Shown piece after piece: positions 22,281-32,800 of a stretch of DNA of 64,000 nucleotides. The position numbers and the translations under genes are program-made. Under the pieces are notes generated by a model, which was given only the letters and a program-made list of their open reading frames with translations, searched no databases and was not told where the DNA came from. Position 1 is the stretch's first letter; each line of letters opens with the position of its first letter. The DNA lies in the NCBI RefSeq assembly GCF_900496995.4, contig NC_044019.1:2790001-2854000 (forward strand), read 5' to 3'. This DNA is from Aquila chrysaetos chrysaetos (lineage: Eukaryota; Chordata; Aves; Accipitriformes; Accipitridae).

Positions 22281-22940
22281 CTTTGGTACGGCCCGCCCGT
22301 CGCTGATTGGCACGGCCCTCCTCACACCCACATCCGGCAATTGGTACGATCCGTCGTCGTCTCCGTCCCCCGCCCCGGTTCAGCGCGCCGGGTGCGTCCA
22401 CTCGCAATGCCGCGGGGGTGCTCCGGGCACGTCGACGCGGCACTAAGCGGCGTTGGGGCGGCCTCGCTCCACGGTTGCCGCGCCTCGCCGTACCGCTGCC
22501 GTGCGACCAGCCGGGTCCCCCTCCCCGTACCGCGGGGAACGGCTCCCTCCCTCCCGCTGCTGTTGGAACAGGCCCTCCCCCCCCCCCCCGCGAAGAAGGC
22601 GGCATTAGTACAGGCTGCTTCCCCCCCCCCTTGGGCATTGGTACGGCCCTTCCCAGCGCGGCCCGAGAGCGGCTCGCCCTGCCCCTCCTGCCCGCCCCCG
22701 CCTGCCCTGCCGGCGGTGAGCACGGCCCGAAGCGAAACGCGCCGCCCTGCTGTCCCCAGTCACCCTTGGTACGCTCCGGACCCCCCCCCCCCGCGCTTCC
22801 GGCGCGCTTGGAGTGGCCCTCCGGCCGCACGTGCACGCGGGCCTTTCCACGCCAGCACACACCCCCACCCGCCAGCGCACAGCAGCAGTGGTACAACCCG
22901 TTTCCCCCCACACACATGCCATGGTTCGGTCCGCCCGGCG
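22281..22940 (+). repeat. Degenerate dispersed array of an ATTGGTACGGCCC-like motif
   Basis: Near-copies of ATTGGTACGGCCC occur at 22282, 22306 (ATTGGCACGGCCC), 22340, 22602 (ATTAGTACAGG), 22637, 22764 and 22887, with weaker ones at 22449, 22564, 22717, 22809 and 22920. Several are followed by a C-rich run. Spacing is irregular (about 24 to 260 bp). Inverted CGTACCGC forms occur at 22489 and 22536. The ATTGG part is an inverted CCAAT box. Confidence 0.55.
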
Positions 22941-23319
22941 GTTCCCACGGCTTCCGCTTCCCCTCTCCGCCCCGGGGCCGGTGCCCGCCGGCCCGGCAGA
23001 GACACGGGCCCGCGGCTGCCGAGCGGGCCGAACGTCCCAGGGCAAAGAGCAGTGGGGGGGACACACTAGTGCTTACAGCCCTGGAAGCACTGAGACACCT
23101 CGGGTTCCCCGGGAAGGCGAGCTCACGGCCCGGCAAAACCGAAATAAAGAAACGAGCCATTAATCCGGTTCCCTGCTCCGGGGCGGAGCACCGGATACAG
23201 TGACTCAAGAGTTTGGTGGGAGTAGGATCCTGGCCCGCAGGAAAGCCCGCGCTTGGCCGGAGCCTGTCCCGGCCACGTGGCGTTCAGTGACCCGAGGTGA
23301 CAACCCCAACCGGACCGCG

Positions 23320-25037
23320 ACGTCCCCTCCCGACATGGCTTTTATTGGCAAGGGTGTGACAACGAGTGTGTAACACGGCTCCGGCACCAGCTCCGGCGAG
23401 GGGGCCAGCTTCCTAATCCTGCCTGGAAGACGGGGTCCGTGCCCATCGTCATCCTGCTGAGAAGCTGAAGGACGCACTCAAAATCGCCACTCCGAGATGG
23501 GGGCAACAAAACGTGACGTGGAGCCAGCACGGAGAAACCCTTTGCTGGGCTGGGCTGCAGTGGGAAAGGTTTTCCCGAGCGTGGGGTGATATTTTGGAGC
23601 CACGGATTAACGCGTCCTTTTCTGCTAGCTGAGATAAAAATACCAGAGCAAAGGACAGAGCCGCTGGACAGACGGACCGTTCCCGTGGGCATCACTGCCG
23701 GTCCAGCCCAGCGAGCGGGTGTTCCGCGCTGAAAGCGGCACCGGCGGGAGCTAGAACAAGAGTTTCTCTGTTCTTGGCTCCCGCGGGAAGCCCTCCGCAG
23801 GGCCCCTCGCTCGAGCAGGCAGAGCAGGCAGCAGTGCGTCTGAGGCACGGCCATTTGCATAATGCACAATATCGAACGGTCCGGGCTGCCGGGCCTCTTC
23901 CTCTTCTGCAGCAAAACAAAGGCATTTTCTCCAAAAGCTGACAAACGGCCCCGTCAGAAGCGATCGCGTCCACACCAGTCATCAACTGCTCCCAGAAGAC
24001 GTTCACGGAGGAACAAACTGGGAGGACAGAGCAGGGATGGCCCAAAACACACCCATCTCCTATTTTCAGCTAGAGCAAAGCGCATTGCTCCTCTGCCCTC
24101 GGCCTGGCACTGTCAGGAAGGGAACCACTTCCATTTTAACACCCAGTGACTCTATTTCTGTAGCAGCTGGAGACTCTGGCCAAGCTCAGGGCCTCGCTGC
24201 TCTCCCTGTAGGCTGCATAAGGTAGTAACAAAGGAATGTTTCAGCCCCTTCACACCCTGAGCAGATCAGACAATATGAAGAAAGAAGGTAGAAGTGACTT
24301 AAGTGGTTAAGCAAAGTGTCCAGGTTCACTTGGGAAGCCCGGGAAGTGTTGGAAACTTGTCCCAGATTTCCTAATTTTCAGTCCAGGGCGTCATCAGGCA
24401 ACCTTCCTCTAAAAATTGAAACATTCTAAAGGAACTACACACATCTCTTTTTTTTTTTTTTTTTCCTGAAGTTCTCTGAGGAACAGGTCCAAATCAAACA
24501 GCTAACGACAGCTGCCACCCACAGCTCCGTGAGCACAGCAGAGGTTGTGGGAAGATGGGAGCTGTGTGTGCTCAGGGAGTACGGCTGAGGCAGCAGGTGG
24601 AAACCCCAGGGCAATGACAGCCCGTTACTGGGAGCAGAGTTAGTTCATCCCGGCTCTGGGAAGGTGCCATGGCATTTAGAAGTGACGCAGCTGTGAGTAA
24701 GGATGAGACAGGGATGGCAGGCAGGGAAAGAATCTCAGTGGAAAATATGCAAGAATGACATTGAAGAAACACAACAGGGGGTGAAGGAACAAGAGACAGT
24801 ATGTGAACGAGGAGGAAACTGACAGAGGAGGAGCAGACCAGGCACACATATCTGGGACGCACACAGCCCCAAAGTGATCGATAGCCAGAGCTCCCTTGTA
24901 CAGGCAAGATGTTTTGTGCAACAGAACTGCGCAGCCATTGACCACTGAGTGACAGGTTTGCGCAGGTTCGGGGGGGGCTGTTTGGAAATGGCACCCCGGA
25001 GGCAAGAGGGACAGGACAAGGTTCAGGCTGTGTTACC
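23320..25037 (-). ncRNA. Possible minus-strand transcript divergent to KHDRBS1
   Basis: Three signals line up on the minus strand: a donor CATCAG/GTAACA at 25037, an acceptor TTTGTTTTGCTGCAG ending at 23906, and AATAAA at 23341-23346 followed by G/U-rich sequence. A frame of 200 codons ends with its TAA inside the polyadenylation signal, but its sequence is not recognisable and it opens upstream of the acceptor. If real, this is more likely a promoter-divergent lncRNA than a protein gene. No expression evidence is available here. Confidence 0.25.
23853..23860 (+). promoter_or_regulatory. Octamer (POU) motif ATTTGCAT
   Basis: A perfect octamer sits in the context GCCATTTGCATAATGC, inside the inter-promoter spacer. 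No proximal sequence element of an snRNA gene is recognised beside it, so its role is unknown. Confidence 0.35.
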
Positions 25038-25642
25038 TGATGATGTCGGAGACTACGTCTGTCCATGAACATCAACTTCAGCTCTGCGCAGAAGGGGCTG
25101 CTGCAGACAGCGGTCTGTCACAAGATATTGAGAGGTCAAATAAGAATCACATGCTTCCTTAACGGGATAAAGCATATGTGTAACTTCACAAATTATAAAA
25201 GCTGTTGTCTTCCCATGTTCTCGTGCTATGACTGTCAAATTATTAATAAAAGGCCATGTTTGGTACTAAATTAAGGAGTTGCAGTACCTGAAACATATCC
25301 TGTGTGCTAGTTAAATAACTGCTGCCTCCACAAACCACAATAACAGAAACCCCTGCACACAAGGGTTTGCACATCTGCAATCACCCTGACTGAAAATCTG
25401 TTGTGCCATACTGCTGGGTTTCAAGACTGTGCAGACAAACCGTCCCCCGCTAACTCCACCCCAGCACCTTTCACTGGAGTTCCTTAACCTCTGATAATCG
25501 TAATGGGTAAGACTCTTTTTCTTCCCTCTTCAACACCGTGTAACATCACCTGCCACACGGGAGTTAACTGTTCTCTCCAAAGCCCCATATCACGGCATCG
25601 GGCCAACACAACAAGGACACCAAGGGCTCGCCTCCCCAGCGG

Positions 25643-25747
25643 GCGCTGCCAAGGCCCTGTACCCTGCCCTGTCCCTGTACCACAGGGCTACAAAGGCAGG
25701 AGGGGGAAGGCTCAGCTCCCACACAGGCACTGCCAAGGCCTTGTACC
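25643..25747. repeat. 84-bp-spaced direct repeat ending in TGTACC
   Basis: GCGCTGCCAAGGCCCTGTACC (25643-25663) recurs as GCACTGCCAAGGCCTTGTACC (25727-25747). More GTACC strings lie between and after the copies, giving a low-copy minisatellite on the shoulder of the KHDRBS1 CpG island. Confidence 0.65.
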
Positions 25748-25899
25748 GCCGAGCACAGGCAGGCCGTGGGCTCAGCCCTCGAGACAGGCTGGACTGGGCT
25801 GTCTTACCGTACCAGCGGAGGCCAGGCGAGAGTGGCTCCGGTACCCCTTTCGCTCTCCAGACGGAGCCAGGCCCAAGACCCCCGGTCCCACAGCGCGCT

Positions 25900-26474
25900 T
25901 CGCGCCTCAGAGCCGCCGCCTCGAGAAAACGCTGAGAGCGCATGCGCGAACCGCCGCTTTGGCCCGGGGCGGGCAGCCTCTGCGCATGCGCAATACAGCC
26001 CCTACGCAGGCGCCGCGAGTCGGCGGGAGGCTAATTCTCTCGGCAGCCTGTGACTAATGTCACGCCGGTAGAGCTGCGCCTGCGCACTGGAAGCCGAGAG
26101 GGTGGTGGCCCCTCCCACACACGTGTCCCTTCCACCGGCTCGGCACTGCGCATGCGCCCGGCCGTAGAGCGCTCCCTCGGAAGCCGGCCGTTGGCGGAGC
26201 GCGCGTGCGCGTCCTGGGGGCGGGCCCTGAGGAGCGAGGCGGGCGGGGGGGAGGGAGGGTGGTCGGCGCGCGGCGGCTGTGCCTGCGCAAGCGCAGAAGC
26301 GCGCGGGGTGGTCGCGCGGGAGCCGGCGGGGAACGGGGGACGACGACGATAGGGGGCGGTCCTTCCGGCCCCTCACTTCCGGCCCTGGCGCTGCGGCGGA
26401 CGGTGTGGCAGCGCCGCTCGGCCCGCTCCGCTCCGCTCCCGCCCGCCCCGCCGCCGCCCGCCCCCCTTTCCCTC
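25900..26474 (+). promoter_or_regulatory. KHDRBS1: KHDRBS1 CpG-island promoter with an NRF1-site array
   Basis: This region is CpG-dense. NRF1-like palindromes are at 25938-25947, 25982-25991 and 26148-26157 (all GCGCATGCGC), with variants at 26076-26085 (GCGCCTGCGC), 26201-26210 (GCGCGTGCGC) and 26283-26296. An ETS-type CACTTCCGG lies near 26374, close to the likely start site. From there to the start codon is about 90 nt of leader. There is no TATA box. Confidence 0.75.
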
Positions 26475-26811
26475 ATGCAACGCCGCGACGATCCCTCCGC
26501 CCGCTTAGGCCGGGGACCGGGCCCCGGCGGTGCCCGGCAAGGGGCGCCTCCACCACGGCGGCCGCCCCGTGGCGGTGGGGGCCGCGGAGCCGCCGCCGCC
26601 GCCGCCACCGGGGCGCAACCTCCGCCGCTTCTGCCACCCAGCGCCACGGCCGCCGCTTCGGCCGCTCAGGCCCCCGCCGCCGCCCCCACTCCGCTGCTGC
26701 CCGGGGCCGCTGTCAAGATGGAGCCCGAGAACAAGTACCTGCCCGAGCTGATGGCCGAGAAGGACAGCCTCGACCCGTCCTTCACGCACGCCATGCAGCT
26801 CCTCACAGCAG
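26475..26811 (+). CDS. KHDRBS1: KHDRBS1 exon 1 (residues 1-113)
   Basis: This exon encodes [16 protein letters not shown], then Gly/Arg/Ala/Pro-rich sequence, then [10 protein letters not shown] and the start of QUA1. The donor is GCAG/GTACCG after the first base of E113. The start codon has a weak context (C at -3, C at +4), whereas in-frame M82 at 26718-26720 has a strong one (A at -3, G at +4). Confidence 0.95.
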
Positions 26812-29800
26812 GTACCGGGGGCTGGGCAGGGCGGGACCCCTGGGTAGGGCCCCCCCCACCACCACCACCCTTCCCCCGTTCTCGGTGGGGCGGGCAGGGT
26901 CGGAGGCAGCTCCTAGTAAACGCTTTGGGAGAGGAGGAAAGGGGAGAGGGACACCCCCCCCCCCCGGGTGGCTGAGGCGGCGGGGGGGGGGGGGAGGCAG
27001 CTCCCGGCCGCCCCGGGTGAAGCGGCGGGGGCGGGGGCGACCGTTGTGCCGACCCGTTCTGGCTCCCCTGCCCGGTACGAGATGCGACCCCCGGGGTTTT
27101 GAAGATTAGCTATTTCTCTTATTTAATCTCTGTTCCGTCCCGTGCTTAATCCAGGGCCTGGGCCGGATTAAACGCAGAGCCAGAACTTTCTTTTTAAAAC
27201 GGGGTGTGCGGTCGTACTGGCCCTTTTCATCCCTGGGGAGGGAGGGGACCAAAGAGAACGGTAAAACCTGGGGTTTTCCATGTAGCGTCTGCTTGAGTCC
27301 CCGTGAGGCATGGTTTGTGATCTCTTTGATTTTCCACTCTGGTAATCTGTATTAGAGCTTGTTTCATGCTTCTGATGAACCTAAATAGGGAATGGAAATG
27401 GCAGTCTTTGTTCTGTGCCCAGACTAGCCTTCTCCTTCCCCATCACCACTGTCCAATCGCCTGGCAGCTCTGATTTCTCCATATCTCCACAGTGCAGCTG
27501 CTGCACCCGCGTTCAGTGCCTCTATCAAGTAGATTCAGCTGCCTCAAGACACTGTAGTCAGCTTAAAAATTGGAACGAGTTAAAATATTTGCTGCCACTT
27601 ACAGCTTTATGTGCATGTAGTGGAGAGCTGGGAGGTACCCGGCGCGAGGATATACTCAGATTTGATCTGCAGATGAGCAGAGTGTTTAGCTCTCTGGTAC
27701 TTATCATTCTGCTTTTAAATGATTTTTTTTTTTTTTTTTTTAGGTCTTTAAAACGTATAGTATTGCCATAGTTGGTGCAGTGCTAGAGATTTTATTAGCT
27801 CCTCCTTTAATGTAGGAAATAATTCTTAAGAATTGCTGCCTCCCATTGTGCAAGTAACTGAGGTATATCGTCATGGGTAACTTGGCATCACTCGCGGACA
27901 TCTTGATCTAAATAAATTAGTTTTATAATCCGATTTGCCGTCAATTTAATGTTTTTCATTAATAAAACCCTTTAGCCAGCTGATGCTTGACAGCTCACTG
28001 ATAATGCCTTCCAGTGAAATGAAACCTAAGGAGTTTGCTAATTCCCACACAAAGAACAGCGTTCTCAGCCCACTTAGTAAAGCTTCGTTCACTGAGTGGT
28101 GTAACAAGGATTTATGAGGGTTTTTTCATTAATTTAAAAATTGCTGATAGTAGACTGCAGCTTTGTGAGACTTAAAATTGGTCATTGGAAGAGCGCCAGA
28201 TGCTTCCTGCTTGCTTTGGATATTTTGAAAATTGCTGTCCTTTGGGAGCATTCACTAGCAGTTCAAATTCAGGACCATCTGAGCAGAAAGCTCATGAGAA
28301 AGAATCTGAAATAAAACGGTGGTTTTAGGTGACTACATCTTTTTGCGCAGATGACCCCAAACTGATCTGGATTCCTCAGAATTTCTCTAATGCTGTGGCA
28401 CCCTTTGGGGATGTCATGTTGGAGAAGCTGCTGTAAAGCTTACTTTGGAATTTAGGTCTGGGCCAAAGATTATAATGCATACAGCCAGCACAACTTAAGC
28501 AAAATGAGTTCCAGACAAAGAAATGACTGATTATTGTATGTCAGCAGTATTCCTATTCCAGCCTTTTTTCAGGAGTGGAAGTTGCTTGTCCTGCCTGTCT
28601 CTGGGAGGGAATCCTGCAGGACTTCTGCATTGAAACTAAGACTTCTTCTTTAAAAACAATATGTAAAACTAGTCTAAAATACTGTTGTGGTTCTAAAGCT
28701 GCTTAGCGTTTCTGGAGAAAATTAGCATTATTTAGGAGTAAGATGAAGGGCAAGAGTGAGTAATACCGATTCTTGAACAATGTACTGTGTGATGAAAAGG
28801 TAGTAAAGTGGCTAGATTTTAGGGTTCTGTTACCCAGCACCCTGAACAGAAACTGAAAACGGGGATTTCTTGCACCTTGGAACATGATCCACGTTTCCTC
28901 ACTCCTGTGGTTCGGAGTCTGTGTGACCTTCTTCTTCCATAGGAGCAAGAAAACCCTTTTTCCTCACTTTGATTTATGCCCTCCATCTGCTGCGGGGAGG
29001 GCGGGAGGAGATGCTGGTGTTTTGAAAGGCACAGTCCTCTCTGCTTGCATGCATTGGGAAGACAGGAGACGTCCACCAATGTGTTAGTTGGGCGTAGGTT
29101 TTTTTTCCAAATTCTTGTGGTAATCTTAGCTATTTTTATTTCATGGAGAAACTCCAAGTGAAAAGAGCTGGTCATCTCTGAGCTTCCTATGCTGCAAACA
29201 GATATGTGAGCTATGTCATTCCACTAGCAAGTCTCTATATAGCTAGCATCTAGTTGATCCTTATGTTAAATGCAGCCCTTTACATCCCCAGAAGTGTGGA
29301 GTGGTGAGGAGGGATGGAGGCGGGTGGATTCAGAGCAGCGGGTAGGGTGTTAGAGCAGGATCCATGGAGAGAGGGAGTGCCGAGCAATTGGAGTTGGAGC
29401 AACGCATTGCAAAGCAGGGAGCAGCTTGAGGTGTTGGAGGACTCCTTGACAGAATCCCCAGCTGACCGTGCTGGTCCTCGTGCCAGATTCATTCAGTCTG
29501 TGTGTATTCCAAGGAAGGGAAAAGGGCTGTATGGGAAAGTCGGATGGATGGGCGGTTGCCTCGCTGGAGCGCCTTGCCAAGGAACCAAATAGTGGGATTA
29601 GAGATGGGCTGAGGTCACAGGGGTGATGAGAAACTGTATGTAACCCAGAGCAGTACAATGTCCTGAAGCTTGCTTTGTGTGGAGTTAAGACTGTCCTGAA
29701 ATGGAGATTATCTGAATTTCTGTGTTTCCAAGTGTATCCCCTACCTCCCAAAGGAGCTGTAACTGCCGCCTTAAACTTGTGCCCAGATGTCGCAGACTGT

Positions 29801-32800
29801 AATATGCTAATACCGTTTCACTGTTGCATTTTTAAATGTATATATTGCTAAGCCATGCCAACATTATTAGATGCTGATGCTAGCCTGCCTGTCACTGCTG
29901 TGACTCTGCCTCCTCCCACTCCTCTGCCAGGAGCCTCTACTACCTGTGCCATTTCTCATAGCTCACCTCCAGGCTTTCTCTCCTCCCTGCCTCATGCTTG
30001 AGCAGTGTTTCTTTTCCTCCCCATGCCCCCCTTCTCCCTGTGCTAGTGGCAGTCCCCTCCTGTCTCAGCAAAGCTCCAAAGCAGAGCTGTCTGCGTATGA
30101 ATCCCAGCATACAGGCTGGAGGGTGGGGGGGTGTATTTCAGCAGAAAGCCGAGGGAGGGAAATGGTGGGGTTAGGCTTGCCAAATTCTGCAGCTTCCACT
30201 GTTGGCAGAGTCCATCCAGGAACAGGTCCCTGCTTCCTCTCCTCTGAAATCAAACCAGCTGGGGAGTAGTAGTGTAGGAGAGGGGGCTCTGCTTTTTTCC
30301 AGAGGCTCCCATTCCCAAACTCTTTTGGGTTTTTGGTGGTTTTTTGTTGTTTTTCGGGCATGGGGTCAGTATTATCATACTGTTAAGATAATACTCTCAG
30401 TATTAGGAATAAACAGAATGTGTCTCTGCTTAGTGCTGCAGGACAGTGTTTAATGTGGGGTTTTTTGTTAAGGAGGAGCTTGGGCTTAGATCAGGAGTAG
30501 CACTGTGGCTGCTTAGCCTCCTCCTTGTGAAGCAGCGGTGTTACCAACCCCCTTTACCTACCCCTTAGGATTTCTTCTGAGACAATGCAATCACTGCCCC
30601 ACATGAAGTCCTGGAAACCACTGCCACACATGCCGCCAGACTGCTGACATTCCCCGTGGCAAGAAGGTAACCTTCTGCTGCACCTCTGACACGGCTTTAA
30701 AAAATCAGCACTGAAATGAGGCATGCTTAATCCCTCAAGGTATACGTACGCTTCTCCTTCATATCAGTAAGTGGTCTGACAAACTGCTACCACTCATCAG
30801 TTCATTCAGTACTGCTTCATGTTGCGTAGCTAATATGCCAGAATGCATACAGATAACGCTGGAATCCGGAGCAGTAGGACACGTCACAAGTGGCATGTTT
30901 TTAGTTCTTCTTCACACCTATTTCCAGACTTGGAGTTTGTTCTGAAGGTGTGAAGGGGACTGCTAGGTCACCCGCGCTGACCTGAATTGCAAAAGCTAGA
31001 GAACTTACGAGTTATTCTGCTGTGCAGGGCTTTTTCTTCTATGTTTTGTGTTTCATTTGAAGACGTGGTGATGGTGGATCCGATGCTTTTTTTAGCAAAT
31101 GGTTAATTATTTGTTGCCCTTACAGACCGATTCCCAGATGTTGTTGCTACTGTTGCAGGAGGCAGAATGGATTTTGCTTTGTGATTGATGTGAACTGTGA
31201 TTCACTGGTTTGCAGAGGCTTACATCTGATTGCGTTGTGTTTTGACAAGGTAGAAGATGCCTCTGGGTAGTTTAATCTATATCAAGAAAGTTTTAGGGTG
31301 CTTTTATTCTTGATGTGTGTGTAGAAAACACTTCTTGTTAATATGCAGAATGCATTTTCAGAAATTCACTTACTGTTTTTGGAGAATCAAAATATTTGAG
31401 AAGTAATTGCATTGTGTTATAGGGTCTAAAGCTATGTCTAACCAGCGATAAGGCCACCAGTGCAATCTTTAGTTTCCAAATCTTGATTGTCTGATCTATT
31501 CTTATAGCTAAAATTAAAAAAACTGCATAAAACTAACCAAGGCAGCCATCTCTTTTGCTTATGTTATAAATTTGACAGTGCTTGAACTTCCAGGTTTTTT
31601 ACGTTTGCATAGTGTCTTCAGAAAATCATTTCTTTTTAAATCAAAAATCAAGCTATCTTTTTCAAAGCGATTAGATCCGGTAATTTTTTTTTAAACTAAG
31701 GAGTCATGGTAACACTTTTGTAAGGGAGCCAAGGTGCTGTTGCAAGTAGAAATACAAAATTTAGGCTCTTTTTCATAATTATGCAACACAATCTCCAAGT
31801 TCTATATTTAGATCTCTAAACTAAAAACCAGTTTATATTACTGTGTCCATAACTGAAAAGTTAAAATGTCGATTATTTGATCATGTTTTCTTAAGGTTTG
31901 GGTTTTTTTGGTTGCACATCTAGTTGCTTGACTTCCTTGTGGTCTGCACCATTTGAAAGATGCTTCTCAGCCCATGAGGCTGTGGTTGCCTGTCTGGTCA
32001 GAAGGATGATGGTAACCCATTGTTCCTATTTCTGTTTGGATGATACGAGAATATTACTAGGTGGATAATACGTCAAGTATCTGATATGCCAATATTCTGA
32101 AACTGTAAACATGAACATTTAGTCTAAAGCATATAGTTTCTGACATGGACAGAAATCACAGGAAACACAAGATACTGCAGCTGCCCTCTTTAAATTCTGG
32201 TAATGACTAAGCAGTCTTCAGTTTCAGTTTTGTCTTGCAGCTTTAATCCAGTTATGTGTATAATCTTGTGAAAGTGTCTCTCTTTCCCCTGAGATGTGAG
32301 AAGTTGTATTTAGAGCACTTTCGACTCAGAAGAGATAAATATAGTTCTTGGGTTTGCTGATGAAATGGCACAATTTAACTTTTAAGGAAGGGTCATGCTC
32401 CTCCCCTGATAAGCATCTGTAAATAATAATTTGTGATGGCTATGCATGGTGTGACCGATTTTTTTTTTTTTTTTTTTTTTTTGTTGGACCAAAGAGTGCA
32501 TAATGCTTTATTATCAGTAATTTGGGATTGTTAATAATGGATTGGCTCCAAATTTGGGGGAACTTGTCGCCTAGTTGTTGGCCATTAAATAAAAATTGTA
32601 CATGACTGGACATCTCTGGAAAAGAAAAGCCAGTCAGCTATGGGCTGCATTCTTTTGAAAAATGTTGGGTGTTTTTCTTGTACAAGGGAAAGTGCATTAA
32701 TGACTATAAGAACCTATGCTAGAAGTGCCTGCCTTGGAGATGATCTTCAGTCTTCTCCATTTGGGTCAGCTTTTATGAGGTGACTGTCTCCTGCCATCTC

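Larger units (their letters stand above)
21900..23080. promoter_or_regulatory. PTP4A2: CpG island covering the PTP4A2 promoter
   Basis: CpG dinucleotides are dense from about 21.95 to 23.05 kb, with GC-box-like strings (GGGGCGGGG near 21945) and inverted CCAAT boxes (ATTGG at 22306, 22340 and 22637). It sits at the expected distance upstream of the PTP4A2 leader exon. Very long frames on both strands here are a by-product of GC richness. Confidence 0.75.
23081..25600. other. Spacer between the PTP4A2 and KHDRBS1 promoters
   Basis: This spacer is of moderate GC content. On the minus strand it contains a possible spliced, polyadenylated transcript (23320-25037, listed separately) and an octamer ATTTGCAT at 23853. 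No recognisable protein-coding exon is present. A T run lies at 24449-24464. Confidence 0.5.

Noticed and set aside
21832-23208. 458-codon open frame on the minus strand across the PTP4A2 CpG island
   Set aside because: It is Arg/Gly/Pro-rich with no domain-like sequence, overlaps equally long frames on the plus strand (348 and 298 codons), and lies in very GC-rich DNA where stops are rare.
23342-23944. 200-codon minus-strand frame as a protein gene
   Set aside because: The sequence is not recognisable and its start lies upstream of the best acceptor. I kept only the splice and poly-A signals as a possible non-coding transcript.
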